This document shows, in pieces, positions 16,641 through 25,660 of a stretch of DNA of 51,039 nt (position 1 is its first letter; each line of letters opens with the position of its first letter). The stretch lies in assembly GCA_902778325.1 (NCBI GenBank), contig CACYWZ010000010.1, positions 1-51,039 on the forward strand, in the 5' to 3' direction. Position numbers and translations under genes: made by a program. Under the pieces are notes generated by a model that worked only from the letters and a program-made list of their open reading frames with translations, had not been told where the DNA came from and did no database searches. Source of the DNA: an uncultured Spirochaetaceae bacterium (lineage in GTDB: Bacteria > Spirochaetota > Spirochaetia > Treponematales > Treponemataceae).

Positions 16641-17771
16641 ATGGAAAGCGTATGTTTTACGGGCGCGTGCCCTGACATGACAAGAGAGGAACTGACCGAA
16701 ATGGCAGAGGAAAAGTTTGAGGTGAAGACGAGCGTGACGAAGGATTTGGATATCCTCGTGTGCGCTGACCCGAACGCAGGAAGCTCAAAGCTTGAGAAAG
16801 CCAAGAAGAACGGAACGCTCATTATCAGCTACGAGGAGTTTCAAGAGATTCTCGACGAGGATGAATATGAGGGCTTTTATTCAATCTTACAGACGAGGAA
16901 GATTCTGAAGTATATCCGAGAGAAATACGCAATGGAGTGCGTCCGCATAAAGCCAAAGAAGGCAGAGTCGCCGCTTTTGATGACGGCGAGCAAGTTCGGA
17001 GGGCTTCCGTACTGGACGGCTGTCGAGGAATACCCGAAGGACAAGGACGGAAACATGCTCACGCTCCTCGCGCAAATAAACTTTGCTGACGTTCCTCATC
17101 TTCCTGATTATCCAGAAAAGGGACTTTTGCAGATTTTCATTCTTGCAGACCTCTCGCTAGGGCGCGACATGGACGATGACGGGACAACACAGAATTACTG
17201 GAGAGTCGTGTGGAGAGAGGACGTGGACGACTCTCTTGCCCTCAGTGCGGACGCGCTTCACGAGATGGGCGTTCAGAGCGCAGAGGAAATCATGCAGAAA
17301 GAACATGAAAGGCGGGACAGCCAAATGAAGAGCGGAAAGAAACTCACCCTCGAACACGATTTCCCGCTCGAAAAAGAGTATGCGCTGACGTTTGAAAAGG
17401 GCATTTCCCACCCGAACCAGATGCTTTCGGAGTACAACGATATGGCAACGAGCGCCGCAAAAGAGTTGGGATATCCCGTCTACGAAGACCCGCAAGGCTC
17501 GTTCTCCGAAGATTTGGACATGAACGATTATTTTTGCGAGGACTCAAAAGACGGCACTCTTCACCAGATTGGAGGTTATCCGTTCTTCACGCAGCGCGAC
17601 GGCAGAAGCGAAGACGAGGATGAAGTCCTGCTGCTCCAGATTGACAGCGAATACAATACGGACATCAACATCAGCTTTGGCGACGACGGAATCGCGAACT
17701 TTTTCATCACCCCAGAAGCCCTCAAGAAGCGCGATTTTTCAAAAGTCCGCTACTACAGCGACTGCTACTAA
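16641..17771 (+). CDS. BRCT-DUF1963 fusion protein (copy 2)
   Basis: This encodes 376 residues; ATG 16641 follows AGGAG. The BRCT head (VCFTGACPDMTREELTEMAE, KTSVTKDLDILVC, GSSKLEKAKKNGTLIISY) spans residues 1-70. DUF1963 starts near residue 100 (TASKFGGLPYWTAVEEYPK, LLAQINFADVPHLPDYPEKG, HQIGGYPFFTQRDGR, DEVLLLQIDSE, GDDGIANFFITPEALKKRDF), ending SDCY. The tail is closer to copy 3 (18647) than to copy 1, sharing 'NYWRVVWREDVD' and 'LSADALHEMGVQSA'. It is probably cytoplasmic, with no enzymatic motif seen. Confidence 0.9.
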   Translation: MESVCFTGACPDMTREELTEMAEEKFEVKTSVTKDLDILVCADPNAGSSKLEKAKKNGTLIISYEEFQEILDEDEYEGFYSILQTRKILKYIREKYAMECVRIKPKKAESPLLMTASKFGGLPYWTAVEEYPKDKDGNMLTLLAQINFADVPHLPDYPEKGLLQIFILADLSLGRDMDDDGTTQNYWRVVWREDVDDSLALSADALHEMGVQSAEEIMQKEHERRDSQMKSGKKLTLEHDFPLEKEYALTFEKGISHPNQMLSEYNDMATSAAKELGYPVYEDPQGSFSEDLDMNDYFCEDSKDGTLHQIGGYPFFTQRDGRSEDEDEVLLLQIDSEYNTDINISFGDDGIANFFITPEALKKRDFSKVRYYSDCY

Positions 17772-17777
17772 TCATGG

Positions 17778-17800
17778 TTGCTGAGCGGAGTCGAAGCACC
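17778..17800. repeat. Dispersed element fragment (GTTGCTGAGCGGAGTCGAAGC)
   Basis: The same motif as at 333-355 follows the stop of the previous gene. It creates an in-frame ATG (17774) that could be mistaken for the start of the next gene. Confidence 0.55.
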
Positions 17801-17875
17801 GTCATGATGAAAGCGCAAAAAGATGCTAGAATCACGATTGATTTTTACAGAAATCTATTATTCAAGGAGAACGAA

Positions 17876-18340
17876 ATGAACAGACTTTATGAAGAGCTTT
17901 GCTTGAACTTGCGGGGCATCACGGAGGGCGAGCGGCACGCCGTTCCGAATATGGCGAATGCGGCTGCGATTTTGTGGGCTGGGCTAAAGAATATCAACTG
18001 GGCAGGTTTTTACACAATGCAAAAAGAGGGATATCTTTTGCTCTCGCCGTTTCAGGGCAAGGTCGCCTGCATTCGCATTCCCGTGGGCAAGGGCGTCTGC
18101 GGGACGGCGGTGGCTGAGAACAAGACGCTCGTTGTCGCCGATGTGCACGAGTTCAAAGGTCATATCGCCTGCGACAGCGCCTCTGCGTCAGAGATTGTCG
18201 TTCCTCTGCACGACAAGAGCGGCGCAGTTGTGGGCGTCTTGGACATCGACAGTCCCGAAAAAGCGCGCTTTTCTGCCGAGGACAAAGAAGGGCTTGAGGC
18301 GTTCGCCCAGATTTTGGAAAGCGCGTGCGACTGGGAATAG
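17876..18340 (+). CDS. msrC: Free methionine-(R)-sulfoxide reductase (GAF domain, MsrC/YebR type)
   Basis: This encodes 154 residues. ATG 17876 is preferred over the in-frame ATG 17774 because AAGGAGAACGAA lies just before it and the upstream codons read through a dispersed repeat. The protein is a single GAF domain that reduces free L-methionine-R-sulfoxide using thioredoxin. Three cysteines at the expected places are present: ACIRIP, GVCGT and HIACDS. Other family landmarks are NWAGFY near residue 42, LSPFQGK, and VVGVLDIDS. It is an isolated housekeeping-type gene inside the BRCT/DUF1963 row, with no sign of functional linkage. Confidence 0.92.
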   Translation: MNRLYEELCLNLRGITEGERHAVPNMANAAAILWAGLKNINWAGFYTMQKEGYLLLSPFQGKVACIRIPVGKGVCGTAVAENKTLVVADVHEFKGHIACDSASASEIVVPLHDKSGAVVGVLDIDSPEKARFSAEDKEGLEAFAQILESACDWE

Positions 18341-18390
18341 AGTTCGGCAACGAAATGTCCGTCATTCCAACCCCCGCTTTTAGAGTCTGA

Positions 18391-18510
18391 CTCAAAGGAA
18401 CTCTTCCTTGATGTCGAGGAACTTCTCCTTGAGGTCGAGGAAACTCTCCTTGAGGTCGAGGAACTTCTCCTTGAGGTCAAGGGAACTCTCCTTGAGGTCG
18501 AGGGGAAAGA
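18391..18510. repeat. Tandem array, 21-bp period, core AAGGA...TCCTT (5 copies)
   Basis: CCTTGA starts at 18406, 18427, 18448, 18469 and 18490, exactly 21 bp apart each time. Each unit has AAGGA or GAGGA on the left and TCCTTGAGGTC on the right, so an imperfect dyad. Two-copy versions of this unit are at 197-240 and 11246-11293. It lies in the 306-bp gap before BRCT copy 3. Confidence 0.95.
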
Positions 18511-18516
18511 AAAGCC

Positions 18517-18586
18517 GTCATGCTGAACTCGTTTCAGCATCTGCGGTTATCATACATAGATTCTGAAAACTTGTTCGCCAATGACA
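18517..18586. repeat. Dispersed hairpin element, two stems
   Basis: The first stem has arms ATGCTGAA and TTCAGCAT. A second, weaker one (TTCTGAAAACTTGTTCGCCA) ends in ATGACA. It is nearly the same as the elements at 14895 and 16549. Confidence 0.7.
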
Positions 18587-18646
18587 AGAGAAGCCACAGT
18601 CCAATATACTATAAAGCAAATTATATAAATCAGGAGGAAGAGATTT

Positions 18647-19711
18647 ATGGAAAGCGTATGTTTCACGGGCGCGTGCCCAGACATGACAAGAGCGGAACTG
18701 ACCGAAATGGCAGAGGAAAAGTTCGAGGTGAAGACGAGCGTCACGAAGGATTTGGATATTCTTGTGTGCGCAGATCCAAGCGCAGGAAGCTCAAAGCTTG
18801 AGAAAGCCAAGAAGAACGGGACTCGCATCATCAGCTACGAGGATTTTCTTGAGATGCTCGAAAGCGATGATGATGAGGACGAGGACGGCGAGGACGGCAT
18901 GTACAGTGAGGAGCAGGCAATGGAAATCATATGGAGAATAAACGACACGATGGAAAAAGAGGCGATTCGCATAAAGACGCACGAAGCTGAATCGCCTCTT
19001 TCGATGACGGCGAGCAAGTTCGGAGGGCTTCCGTATTGGACGGCTGGCGAGGAGTACCCGAAAGACGATGACGGAAATGAGCTAACGCTCCTCGCGCAAA
19101 TCAACTTTTCGGACGTTCCGCACTTGCCTGATTATCCTGAAAAAGGGCTTTTGCAGTTTTTCATTCTTGCAGACTCATCAGTATGGCTTGATATGGAAGG
19201 AACGACGCAGAATTACTGGCGTGTCGTGTGGCGTGAGGACGTGGACGAATCGCTTGCCCTCAGTGCGGACGCGCTTCACGAGATGGGCGTTCAGAGTGCG
19301 GCGGAAGTCGTTGATGATGGGCGAGATTTCCCGTTCAGCGAGGAGTTTTCGCTGTCGTTTGAAAAGAGCCTCTCACACCCGAACTATATGCTTTGGGATT
19401 ACGATGAGATGGTGAAGAGGGCTGCAAAAGAGCTGGGATACCCCGTTCACGAAGACGCAAGCGAGGCTTTTCCCGAAGATTTTCGCGACGACCATATGTT
19501 CGATATGTTTGATGCCGAGCAACACCAGATTGGAGGCTATCCAAACTTCTCGGTATACGATATCAGAAACGAGGACGAAGTTCTTCTGCTCCAGATTGTC
19601 AGCGACGAGGATATTGCTTGGGGCGACAGCGGAATCGCAAACTTTTTCATAAAGCCAGAAGATTTAAAGAAGCGCGATTTTTCAAATATCCTCTGTACTT
19701 GTAGCTACTAA
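18647..19711 (+). CDS. BRCT-DUF1963 fusion protein (copy 3)
   Basis: This encodes 354 residues; AGGAGGAAGAG precedes ATG 18647. The BRCT head covers residues 1-72 (same landmarks as copy 1, with DPSAGSSKLEKAKK). An acidic linker (ESDDDEDEDGEDG) leads to DUF1963 from about residue 105 (TASKFGGLPYWTAGEEYPK, LLAQINFSDVPHLPDYPEKG, HQIGGYPNFSVYDIR, DEVLLLQIVSDE, WGDSGIANFFIKPEDLKKR). The C-terminus is CTCSY and not the usual WDCY. The head is nearly identical in DNA to copies 1 and 2. Function unknown; cytoplasmic. Confidence 0.9.
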   Translation: MESVCFTGACPDMTRAELTEMAEEKFEVKTSVTKDLDILVCADPSAGSSKLEKAKKNGTRIISYEDFLEMLESDDDEDEDGEDGMYSEEQAMEIIWRINDTMEKEAIRIKTHEAESPLSMTASKFGGLPYWTAGEEYPKDDDGNELTLLAQINFSDVPHLPDYPEKGLLQFFILADSSVWLDMEGTTQNYWRVVWREDVDESLALSADALHEMGVQSAAEVVDDGRDFPFSEEFSLSFEKSLSHPNYMLWDYDEMVKRAAKELGYPVHEDASEAFPEDFRDDHMFDMFDAEQHQIGGYPNFSVYDIRNEDEVLLLQIVSDEDIAWGDSGIANFFIKPEDLKKRDFSNILCTCSY

Positions 19712-19736
19712 TCACCAAAGAATTTTTGCAAAGAGA

Positions 19737-20060
19737 ATGTCTATGGACTCAAAAAAGATTTCGGATTTGATTTTCTCAGAAATAGGCTCAGAAATAGGCT
19801 TTTATCTTTCGCTGATTCTCGGGCTTTTTTCAGGGCTTAGGGCTGCATTGCTGCTTGATGACGCGGGTGTTTTCGCTTATTTTTTCGGCACTTCAATGAA
19901 AAAACTGGCGGCGTTCTGCGTCACGATTTTTCTTGTGATGCTAGTCTATGCGCTTTTCTGGCTGTTTTCGAGGGAGCTTTCGCGAAAGGCAAAAATCATC
20001 ATAGGCGTGATTTTGTGGATTTTGGCTCTGCTTTCGTTTTTGACGATGCCGCAGCTTTAG
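19737..20060 (+). CDS. Small membrane protein, unknown function
   Basis: This encodes 107 residues from ATG 19737 (an alternative start is ATG 19743). Three hydrophobic stretches are visible: GFYLSLILGLFSGLRAALLL, LAAFCVTIFLVMLVYALFWL and IIIGVILWILALLSFL, so it is an inner-membrane protein with about three spans. It follows the BRCT-DUF1963 gene by 25 bp and is followed by a clear terminator, so it may be the last gene of that transcript. I recognise no family. Confidence 0.7.
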   Translation: MSMDSKKISDLIFSEIGSEIGFYLSLILGLFSGLRAALLLDDAGVFAYFFGTSMKKLAAFCVTIFLVMLVYALFWLFSRELSRKAKIIIGVILWILALLSFLTMPQL

Positions 20061-20063
20061 ACA

Positions 20064-20103
20064 AAAAAGGCTCAGGAGAAATCCTAAGCCTTTTGTTTTT
20101 CTT
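20064..20103 (+). terminator. Rho-independent terminator
   Basis: AAAAGGCTCAGGA pairs with TCCTAAGCCTTTT around a GAAA loop with one mismatch, followed by a T-rich run (GTTTTTCTTTG). It begins right after the stop of the small membrane protein. Confidence 0.85.
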
Positions 20104-20105
20104 TG

Positions 20106-20130
20106 TCATACTGAACTCGTTTCAGCATCT
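20106..20130. repeat. Dispersed hairpin element (half)
   Basis: GTCATACTGAACTCGTTTCAGCATCTGC is the left half of the two-stem element and is joined directly to a 21-bp array. Confidence 0.65.
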
Positions 20131-20312
20131 GCCCAAGTTCGGGGAAAGCCCGCCCAACTTTGGGGAAAGTTCGCCCAACTTTGGGGAAGCCTCGCCCAAC
20201 TTTGGGGAAGCCTCGCCCAAGTTCGGGGAAAGTTCGCCCAACTTTGGGGAAGTCCCGCCCAACTTTGGGAAAGCCCCGCCCAAGTTCGGGGAAAACTCGC
20301 CCAACTTTCTAG
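20131..20312. repeat. Tandem array, 21-bp period, GCCCAACTTTGGGG type (9 copies)
   Basis: GCCC starts at 20131, 20152, 20173, 20194, 20215, 20236, 20257, 20278 and 20299, with no irregular spacing. The last unit runs into the stop codon of dapL. The array lies between convergent genes, after the terminator. Confidence 0.95.
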
Positions 20313-21532
20313 AGCGTCAGATTCGCAAGGCGACGGCATGCTTCTTCAACGTCGGCTCGGTGTCCGAAGGCGCTGAAGCGGATAAAGCTCTCGCCCGCAG
20401 GTCCAAAGCCTGAGCCCGGAGTCGTAACGATACGGCACTGGTCGAGGATTTGGTCGAACACGTCCCAGCTTTTTCTGTTCGGGAAGCGAACCCACAAATA
20501 CGGCGCGTTGCCATCGGAATACACCTCAACGCCCGCGCTCTTGAACTTCTCGGTTGTCAGAGCAGATTTTATGATTCTGGCGTTCTCAAGATAATAATCC
20601 ACGAGGCTCTTCATCTCGGCAAGTCCTTCGTCGTCCAATGCGGCAAGACCGCCGGCCTGAGCGATGTTCGAAGCACCGTTGAAGAGCGTCGTCATAACAC
20701 GGTTCCAGTCTGCGCGAACGGAAGAGCCGTCCGCATATTTCAGTTCGTTCGGAACGACAGACCAGCCCAAGCGGACGCCCGTGAAGCCCGCTGGCTTTGA
20801 GAACGAATTGACTTCGATTGCGCAAGTTTTAGCGCCTTCGATTTCAAAAATGCTCTTTGGGAGTTTCTCATCGCGGATAAAGCAGAAATATGCTGCATCA
20901 AAGATGATTATGCAGCCGTTCGCGTTTGCAAAATCAACGAGAGTCTTCAGCTGCTCGCGTGTTGCAACAGCGCCCGTCGGGTTGTTCGGCGAGCAAAAAT
21001 AAATAAGGCTGTCTTTTTGGATTTTTGTCAAATCAGGAAAGAAGTTGTTTTCGGGCGTGCAATTCATATAAGTGATGCCCTCGTAGCCGCTGCCAGTATT
21101 TGCGCCAGCAGCGCCCGCAACAACAGAGCCGTCAACGTAGACAGGATATGCAGGGTCTTGCACTGCCACGTTCACATCGCGTCCGAAAAGTGTTTGGATT
21201 CTGGCGATATCGCATTTTGCGCCATCAGAGATGAAAACTTCCTCTGGAGCAATCTTGCCGCCATAAAAAACACGGGCAATTTTCTCGCGCAAAGCGGTGT
21301 TGCCCTGCTCATCGCCATAGCCTGAATAGCCCTCTGGCGTTCCAAGCGCTGACGCATACTTTGCGAGAGCGCTTGTGATGTGCGGCGTCAAAGGCTCGGT
21401 TGTGTTTCCAACACCAAGGCTGATGATTTTCGCATCTGGGTGGGAGGCGGCGTATTCACGGCGTCTCTTCGCAATCTCAGGGAAAAGGTATCCCGCTGTG
21501 AGGTTTGAAAAACCAGTGTTTCGTCTTATCAT
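20309..21532 (-). CDS. dapL: LL-diaminopimelate aminotransferase
   Basis: This encodes 407 residues, the normal length for DapL. It converts tetrahydrodipicolinate directly to LL-diaminopimelate with glutamate as amino donor, feeding lysine and cell-wall synthesis. Landmarks: SLGVGNTTEPL near residue 40, EGYSGYGDEQG, VFISDGAKCD, DPAYPVYVDGSV, FCSPNNPTGAV, FDAAY, and the PLP-lysine motif NSFSKPAGFTGVRLGW (Lys near 246), then PGSGFGPAGESFIRFSAFG. It is a class I/II PLP-fold cytoplasmic enzyme. Its 3' end touches the 21-bp array at 20131-20312. Confidence 0.95.
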   Translation of the reverse strand: MIRRNTGFSNLTAGYLFPEIAKRRREYAASHPDAKIISLGVGNTTEPLTPHITSALAKYASALGTPEGYSGYGDEQGNTALREKIARVFYGGKIAPEEVFISDGAKCDIARIQTLFGRDVNVAVQDPAYPVYVDGSVVAGAAGANTGSGYEGITYMNCTPENNFFPDLTKIQKDSLIYFCSPNNPTGAVATREQLKTLVDFANANGCIIIFDAAYFCFIRDEKLPKSIFEIEGAKTCAIEVNSFSKPAGFTGVRLGWSVVPNELKYADGSSVRADWNRVMTTLFNGASNIAQAGGLAALDDEGLAEMKSLVDYYLENARIIKSALTTEKFKSAGVEVYSDGNAPYLWVRFPNRKSWDVFDQILDQCRIVTTPGSGFGPAGESFIRFSAFGHRADVEEACRRLANLTL

Positions 21533-21601
21533 AGTGGCTTTATTCTAGCCGAAAACGCACGGGATACGCAATTGTTTTTAGAAATCTTTTTGTAAGAAAC
21601 A

Positions 21602-23374
21602 CTATTCGGTCTTGAAGATTCCGATTGTGTCAACAAGGCTTCTCGCATTGTCAGAAAGGCTTTGCGACATCGCAGCAAGCTCTTCTGCAGCGCTGGCGTT
21701 TTGCTGAACAACGCTGTCGAGCTGTATGATAGCCTGACTTACCTGCGACGCTCCTGAATCCTGCTCGCGACAAGCAATAGCAATATCTTCAACAAGCTCA
21801 GAAGTCTGCTTTATTCCAGGAACAACAACATCGATTTTCTTTCCAGCGTCCTCTGTTGCAGCAAGTGTCTTTTCTGAAAGGTCAACGATTTCAGCAGCAG
21901 CGGCTTGGCTTCGCTCGGCAAGTTTTCGGATTTCGCTTGCAACAACAGCAAATCCTTTGCCCGCGTCTCCTGCACGAGCCGCTTCGATTGCGGCATTAAG
22001 AGCAAGAAGATTCGTCTGACCTGCAATTTCACCGATGACGCTGATTTTCTCAACGATTGTCTGAACAGCCTCAACAGCCTCCCCTACCGCTTTTCCGCCA
22101 GACTCGCCTTCCGAAGCCGTAGACTCAGCGATGCCTCCAGTGCGACGCGCATTCTCAGCGTTCTGCTTAATGTTGCTCGCCATCTCTTCCATCGTGGCGC
22201 TCATCTCTTCCGTTGACGCAGCCTGCTCGCTCGCACCTGCCGAAATAGACTGGCTTGCAGAACTGATTTGCTCGCTTCCAAGACGAACATCTTCGGCGGT
22301 TTCTTTCACACGGCGCATTGTGTCTTGCAAAAGCGAGATAAACGAGTTGACGCCCTCAGAAAGATGAGCAAACTCATCATTGCCCTGAACAGGAAGACGA
22401 TACGTCAAATCAGCATCTCCAGAAGAAAGATTGTCAACAGCGCTCTCAATCTTCAAAAGAGGCTTCAACATCTTTGCAGAAATGAGAAGAACAGAAACGG
22501 CTATAATCGCCACAGTGCTAAAAATGATAACAACGAGCATTGAGCGCAAAATAGACGAAGAAAGACTACTAAGAATAGCAAGCGGCTTTCCAATGAAAAG
22601 CGTTGTCACAACTTTTCCAGACCTATCGAGCAAAGGAAAATAATACGACATCGTCTTTACACCGTTAATCGTTGTGACAAGAGAGCGCGATTCACCTCTT
22701 TGCACAGCGTCAATGAGAGAAGTATCGTTAAGTTCAGTCCCCTTCATTTGAGCAATGCTTGTCACCGCTCTTTTTGAGCCAGAAAAAATCGTGATATCGG
22801 AATTAGTGATATTTGCAAGGTGAGAAACAAACGAATCAGTAGAAAGATTTTCTTTTCCAAAAACCGTGCCTGCAACATTTCCAGCCGTATCGAATATAGG
22901 CGAAATTGCTACAGCGTAAACATTGCCGTTTTCAAAAATCAAATCAGAATAAATCTCGCCCTCAAGAGCCTTCTTAACAAATCTGTCATTATTCAAAACG
23001 CCGAACTCAGTCGAAGAGATTTGAGTGCCAGTATGGTCTGTGAACACCAAAGAATCAAGCCCCGCCTCTTCGATAAAGCGATGGCAGAATGAATCCATAA
23101 GAGTAACACCCGCCATTTTGTTCACAAGAGCGTCATCAGTCAATCTTGCAATGTTTGAAATCTCGCTTTCAACCCAATCGCGCTCAACGCCAAACTCATC
23201 GTGATACGAGACAGACTGATTTTTTACCTCCCTAAAAAAATAATCCGCCAGTTCATTGTCTGTTTTTCGATTTACGACAATCGTAATAACCGCAGCATAC
23301 AAAATTATCGCAAGAGCAAGCATTGCAATAATAAATCTTACAACAGATTTCCTTTTTTCTTTCTGCTTTCCCAT
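21602..23374 (-). CDS. Methyl-accepting chemotaxis protein with periplasmic Cache-type sensor
   Basis: This encodes 590 residues; GAAGAGGATA precedes ATG 23374. A first membrane segment (about residues 12-33) and a second (about 278-300) enclose a periplasmic domain of roughly 240 residues. Its [13 protein letters not shown] and [20 protein letters not shown] segments fit a Cache-type ligand-binding fold. HAMP follows (about 300-352), then the cytoplasmic signalling domain with the conserved hairpin tip [18 protein letters not shown] and [16 protein letters not shown]. It feeds CheA/CheW signalling to the periplasmic flagella; the ligand is unknown. Confidence 0.95.
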   Translation of the reverse strand: MGKQKEKRKSVVRFIIAMLALAIILYAAVITIVVNRKTDNELADYFFREVKNQSVSYHDEFGVERDWVESEISNIARLTDDALVNKMAGVTLMDSFCHRFIEEAGLDSLVFTDHTGTQISSTEFGVLNNDRFVKKALEGEIYSDLIFENGNVYAVAISPIFDTAGNVAGTVFGKENLSTDSFVSHLANITNSDITIFSGSKRAVTSIAQMKGTELNDTSLIDAVQRGESRSLVTTINGVKTMSYYFPLLDRSGKVVTTLFIGKPLAILSSLSSSILRSMLVVIIFSTVAIIAVSVLLISAKMLKPLLKIESAVDNLSSGDADLTYRLPVQGNDEFAHLSEGVNSFISLLQDTMRRVKETAEDVRLGSEQISSASQSISAGASEQAASTEEMSATMEEMASNIKQNAENARRTGGIAESTASEGESGGKAVGEAVEAVQTIVEKISVIGEIAGQTNLLALNAAIEAARAGDAGKGFAVVASEIRKLAERSQAAAAEIVDLSEKTLAATEDAGKKIDVVVPGIKQTSELVEDIAIACREQDSGASQVSQAIIQLDSVVQQNASAAEELAAMSQSLSDNARSLVDTIGIFKTE

Positions 23375-23415
23375 AAAAATATCCTCTTCTGTTTAGATTT
23401 CGACTGTATATCTTT

Positions 23416-23421
23416 ATTATA
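23416..23421 (-). promoter_or_regulatory. Possible -10 element of the chemotaxis gene
   Basis: On the minus strand TATAAT lies about 40 bases upstream of the start. The -35 region 17 bp upstream (CTGATT) is poor, so this is tentative. Confidence 0.3.
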
Positions 23422-23471
23422 CACCAGTTTTTTAATAAATCAGTAAAAATAATCACAGTAAACAAGGGCAA

Positions 23472-23516
23472 AAAACAAAAAGAGCGACCTTCAAAACGAA
23501 AGCCGCTCTTTTTGTT
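23472..23516 (-). terminator. Terminator after pgk (usable on both strands)
   Basis: AAAAAGAGCG and CGCTCTTTTT form a strong stem with T runs on both strands. It lies downstream of pgk on the minus strand. A smaller hairpin (GGACT-TGAG-TCC) precedes it near 23551-23562. Confidence 0.75.
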
Positions 23517-23586
23517 TATATCGTCTCTACAAATAACGCCTGTGCGTCACAAAACGGACTTGAGTCCGCAAAACAGCCTTTGGCTG

Positions 23587-24861
23587 CTATTTTGTTGCAA
23601 GAATTGCAATACCTGGGAGAGTCTTGCCCTCGAGGAACTCAAGAGAAGCACCACCACCAGTTGAAACGTGGCTCATCTTGTCAGCGAGGTTGAACTTGTT
23701 GACAGCAGCAACACTATCGCCGCCGCCGACAACAGTCATAGCTCCGCGTCCTGTAGCATCAGCAACGAGCTGGGCAACAGTAGCTGTTCCCTTTGCGAAT
23801 GCGTCGAACTCGAATACGCCGACAGGTCCGTTCCAAACAACGCTCTTTGCAGTTGAGAGAACCTCAGTGTAAGCAGCGATTGTCTTTGGACCAACGTCCA
23901 TAGCCATGAGATTGTCTGGAATATCAACACCGTCAACAGCGACTGGAGTTGCGTTTGCGTCGAACTTGTCTGCTGCAACGTGGTCAACAGGAAGAACGAT
24001 TTTCACGCCCTTAGCCTCAGCGTCAGCAAGAAGCTTCTTTGCTGTGTCGATGAAGTCGTCCTCAACCAAAGAAATACCGACTTTGTGTCCCTGAGCCTTG
24101 AGGAATGTGTATGCCATACCGCCGCCGATAACGAGAGCAGAAGCGTTCTTGAGCAAAGACTCCAAAACAGCGATTTTTGAAGAAACCTTTGCACCGCCGA
24201 TAATAGCAACCTGTGGCTTTGGTGGGTTCTCAACCATCGGCTGAATGTATTTGACTTCCTTCTCCATCAAGAAGCCGCCAACGCTTGGTACTGGCATGAA
24301 CTTCGCGATAGAAGCTGTTGAAGCCTGGTCGCGGTGTGCTGTTCCGAAAGCGTCGTTTACGAAAATATCGCCATAAGTTGCGAGCTCTTTTGCCATAACA
24401 TCGCGCTCTGCACTGTCCTTGCTTGTCTCTTCCTTGTGGAAGCGGACATTCTCAAGCATAGCAACTGCGCCCTCTGGAAGAGCGTCGATAGCAGCTTTCT
24501 GTCCGAGTGCATCTGGCAAGAAAGTAACAGGTGAGCCGAGTTTTTTCTCGAAATACTCAACAACTGGCTTCATTCTGTTCTTGCCGTTGATAAATTTCTC
24601 TGCGTCAGCGTCAGTCCAAGTCTTTCCAGCCTTCTCAGCCTTCTCCTGCGCCTTCTTCACGTCTTTTTTCGGGTCGCCCAAGTGACTCATCAAAACGAGA
24701 CTTCTTGGCTTCTGCTCAAGAATGTACTTAATAGTTGGGAGAGCCGCCATAATGCGGGTATCGTCCTGAACAACGCCGTCTTTCATCGGAACGTTGAAAT
24801 CCACGCGCATAATAATGCGCTTGCCTTTAAGCTCGACATCTTTTACTGTCTTAATCATCAA
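23587..24861 (-). CDS. pgk: Phosphoglycerate kinase
   Basis: This encodes 424 residues (or 423 from the second Met); GGAGGG precedes. It transfers phosphate from 1,3-bisphosphoglycerate to ADP in glycolysis. Landmarks: the family signature [11 protein letters not shown] near residue 15, [57 protein letters not shown] and the nucleotide loop [11 protein letters not shown]. The C-terminus [21 protein letters not shown] is standard. Length is typical. It has its own promoter-like elements and terminator, so probably monocistronic. Confidence 0.98.
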   Translation of the reverse strand: MMIKTVKDVELKGKRIIMRVDFNVPMKDGVVQDDTRIMAALPTIKYILEQKPRSLVLMSHLGDPKKDVKKAQEKAEKAGKTWTDADAEKFINGKNRMKPVVEYFEKKLGSPVTFLPDALGQKAAIDALPEGAVAMLENVRFHKEETSKDSAERDVMAKELATYGDIFVNDAFGTAHRDQASTASIAKFMPVPSVGGFLMEKEVKYIQPMVENPPKPQVAIIGGAKVSSKIAVLESLLKNASALVIGGGMAYTFLKAQGHKVGISLVEDDFIDTAKKLLADAEAKGVKIVLPVDHVAADKFDANATPVAVDGVDIPDNLMAMDVGPKTIAAYTEVLSTAKSVVWNGPVGVFEFDAFAKGTATVAQLVADATGRGAMTVVGGGDSVAAVNKFNLADKMSHVSTGGGASLEFLEGKTLPGIAILATK

Positions 24862-24887
24862 AAACCCTCCAAAAGGATATATTTCTA

Positions 24888-24916
24888 ACTATACCCAAAA
24901 AAAAGCGCAAAGTAAA
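24888..24916 (-). promoter_or_regulatory. Probable sigma-70 promoter of pgk
   Basis: On the minus strand TTTACT (24911-24916) and TATAGT (24888-24893) are separated by 17 bp and lie about 30 bases upstream of the start codon. Confidence 0.45.
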
Positions 24917-24938
24917 GTGAAACAGGCGCGAAAGAATA

Positions 24939-25463
24939 TCAATTAGATTCTAAAAAGGCTTTTACTTCAGCAGGAATCTTCATATTTCGGATACAAATAT
25001 CGTTGTCAGAAAGTTCAACACGCACAGAATCTGTTTCAAAATCCATACTCACAAGAACAATATCAACATAAACATCTGTACTTTTCTTTATTTTGTTGAT
25101 TTTTACGATTCTCTCTATGTAATCGTTTATATCATCCTGGTTATCCCCGGACATCCCGAAAGGAGTCGTGCCGAAAGGCGCAGAAAAATACGTATTGTAA
25201 TAAACTGGATAATTGTAGTACGGGATTATTTCTGACGTGTATTTCTCGCCTTTTGCAGTAACAATGATTTTCATATAAACGTGCACAGGCTCTTCAAAAT
25301 TAAATGCACGGATATTATCTTTGGGAAGATTTTTGTTCTGCACCAATCCGTTGCTTCCGTTGACATATAGCGGAGCGTGGAGTTTGTAAACAAACGACGG
25401 GTCTGCAAAAGCCGTGAACGCAAAAGCAAAAATCACAAAAAACAATAAAGCTGTCTTTCTCAT
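24939..25463 (-). CDS. Small secreted protein, unknown function
   Basis: This encodes 174 residues. MRKTALLFFVIFAFAFTAFA is a signal peptide with likely cleavage after AFA (about residue 20), so the mature protein is periplasmic or exported. The mature part has alternating beta-type segments (EPVHVYMKIIVTAKGEKYTS, VDIVLVSMDFETDSVRVEL) and a short Pro/Tyr-rich stretch. GGAGG lies a few bases before the start. No family is recognised. Confidence 0.75.
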   Translation of the reverse strand: MRKTALLFFVIFAFAFTAFADPSFVYKLHAPLYVNGSNGLVQNKNLPKDNIRAFNFEEPVHVYMKIIVTAKGEKYTSEIIPYYNYPVYYNTYFSAPFGTTPFGMSGDNQDDINDYIERIVKINKIKKSTDVYVDIVLVSMDFETDSVRVELSDNDICIRNMKIPAEVKAFLESN

Positions 25464-25660
25464 AATTCCTCCAAGCAGTTGAATTCAGGTCAGTATCAAA
25501 ACTTTCCTTGACATAAATAATAATATAATCAGCAATAATTGAGTTTTCAATCAAAAACTCTGTTCCAGAAGTCCTGCTGTCCACGCTCAGGGAGTTTTCG
25601 TCTGCTCCCGAATGTTTTTTTTCGAGATTTTGCTTCTAAAGTCTGAGATTTTCGACTCTG

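Noticed and set aside
17774-17875. N-terminal extension of the methionine sulfoxide reductase from ATG 17774
   Set aside because: The first codons read through a dispersed repeat (GCTGAGCGGAGTCGAAG), and a good ribosome binding site precedes ATG 17876, where family similarity begins.
1-20312. Prophage or insertion sequence carrying the accessory island
   Set aside because: No integrase, transposase, capsid or terminal inverted repeats were found; only small palindromic repeats are present.
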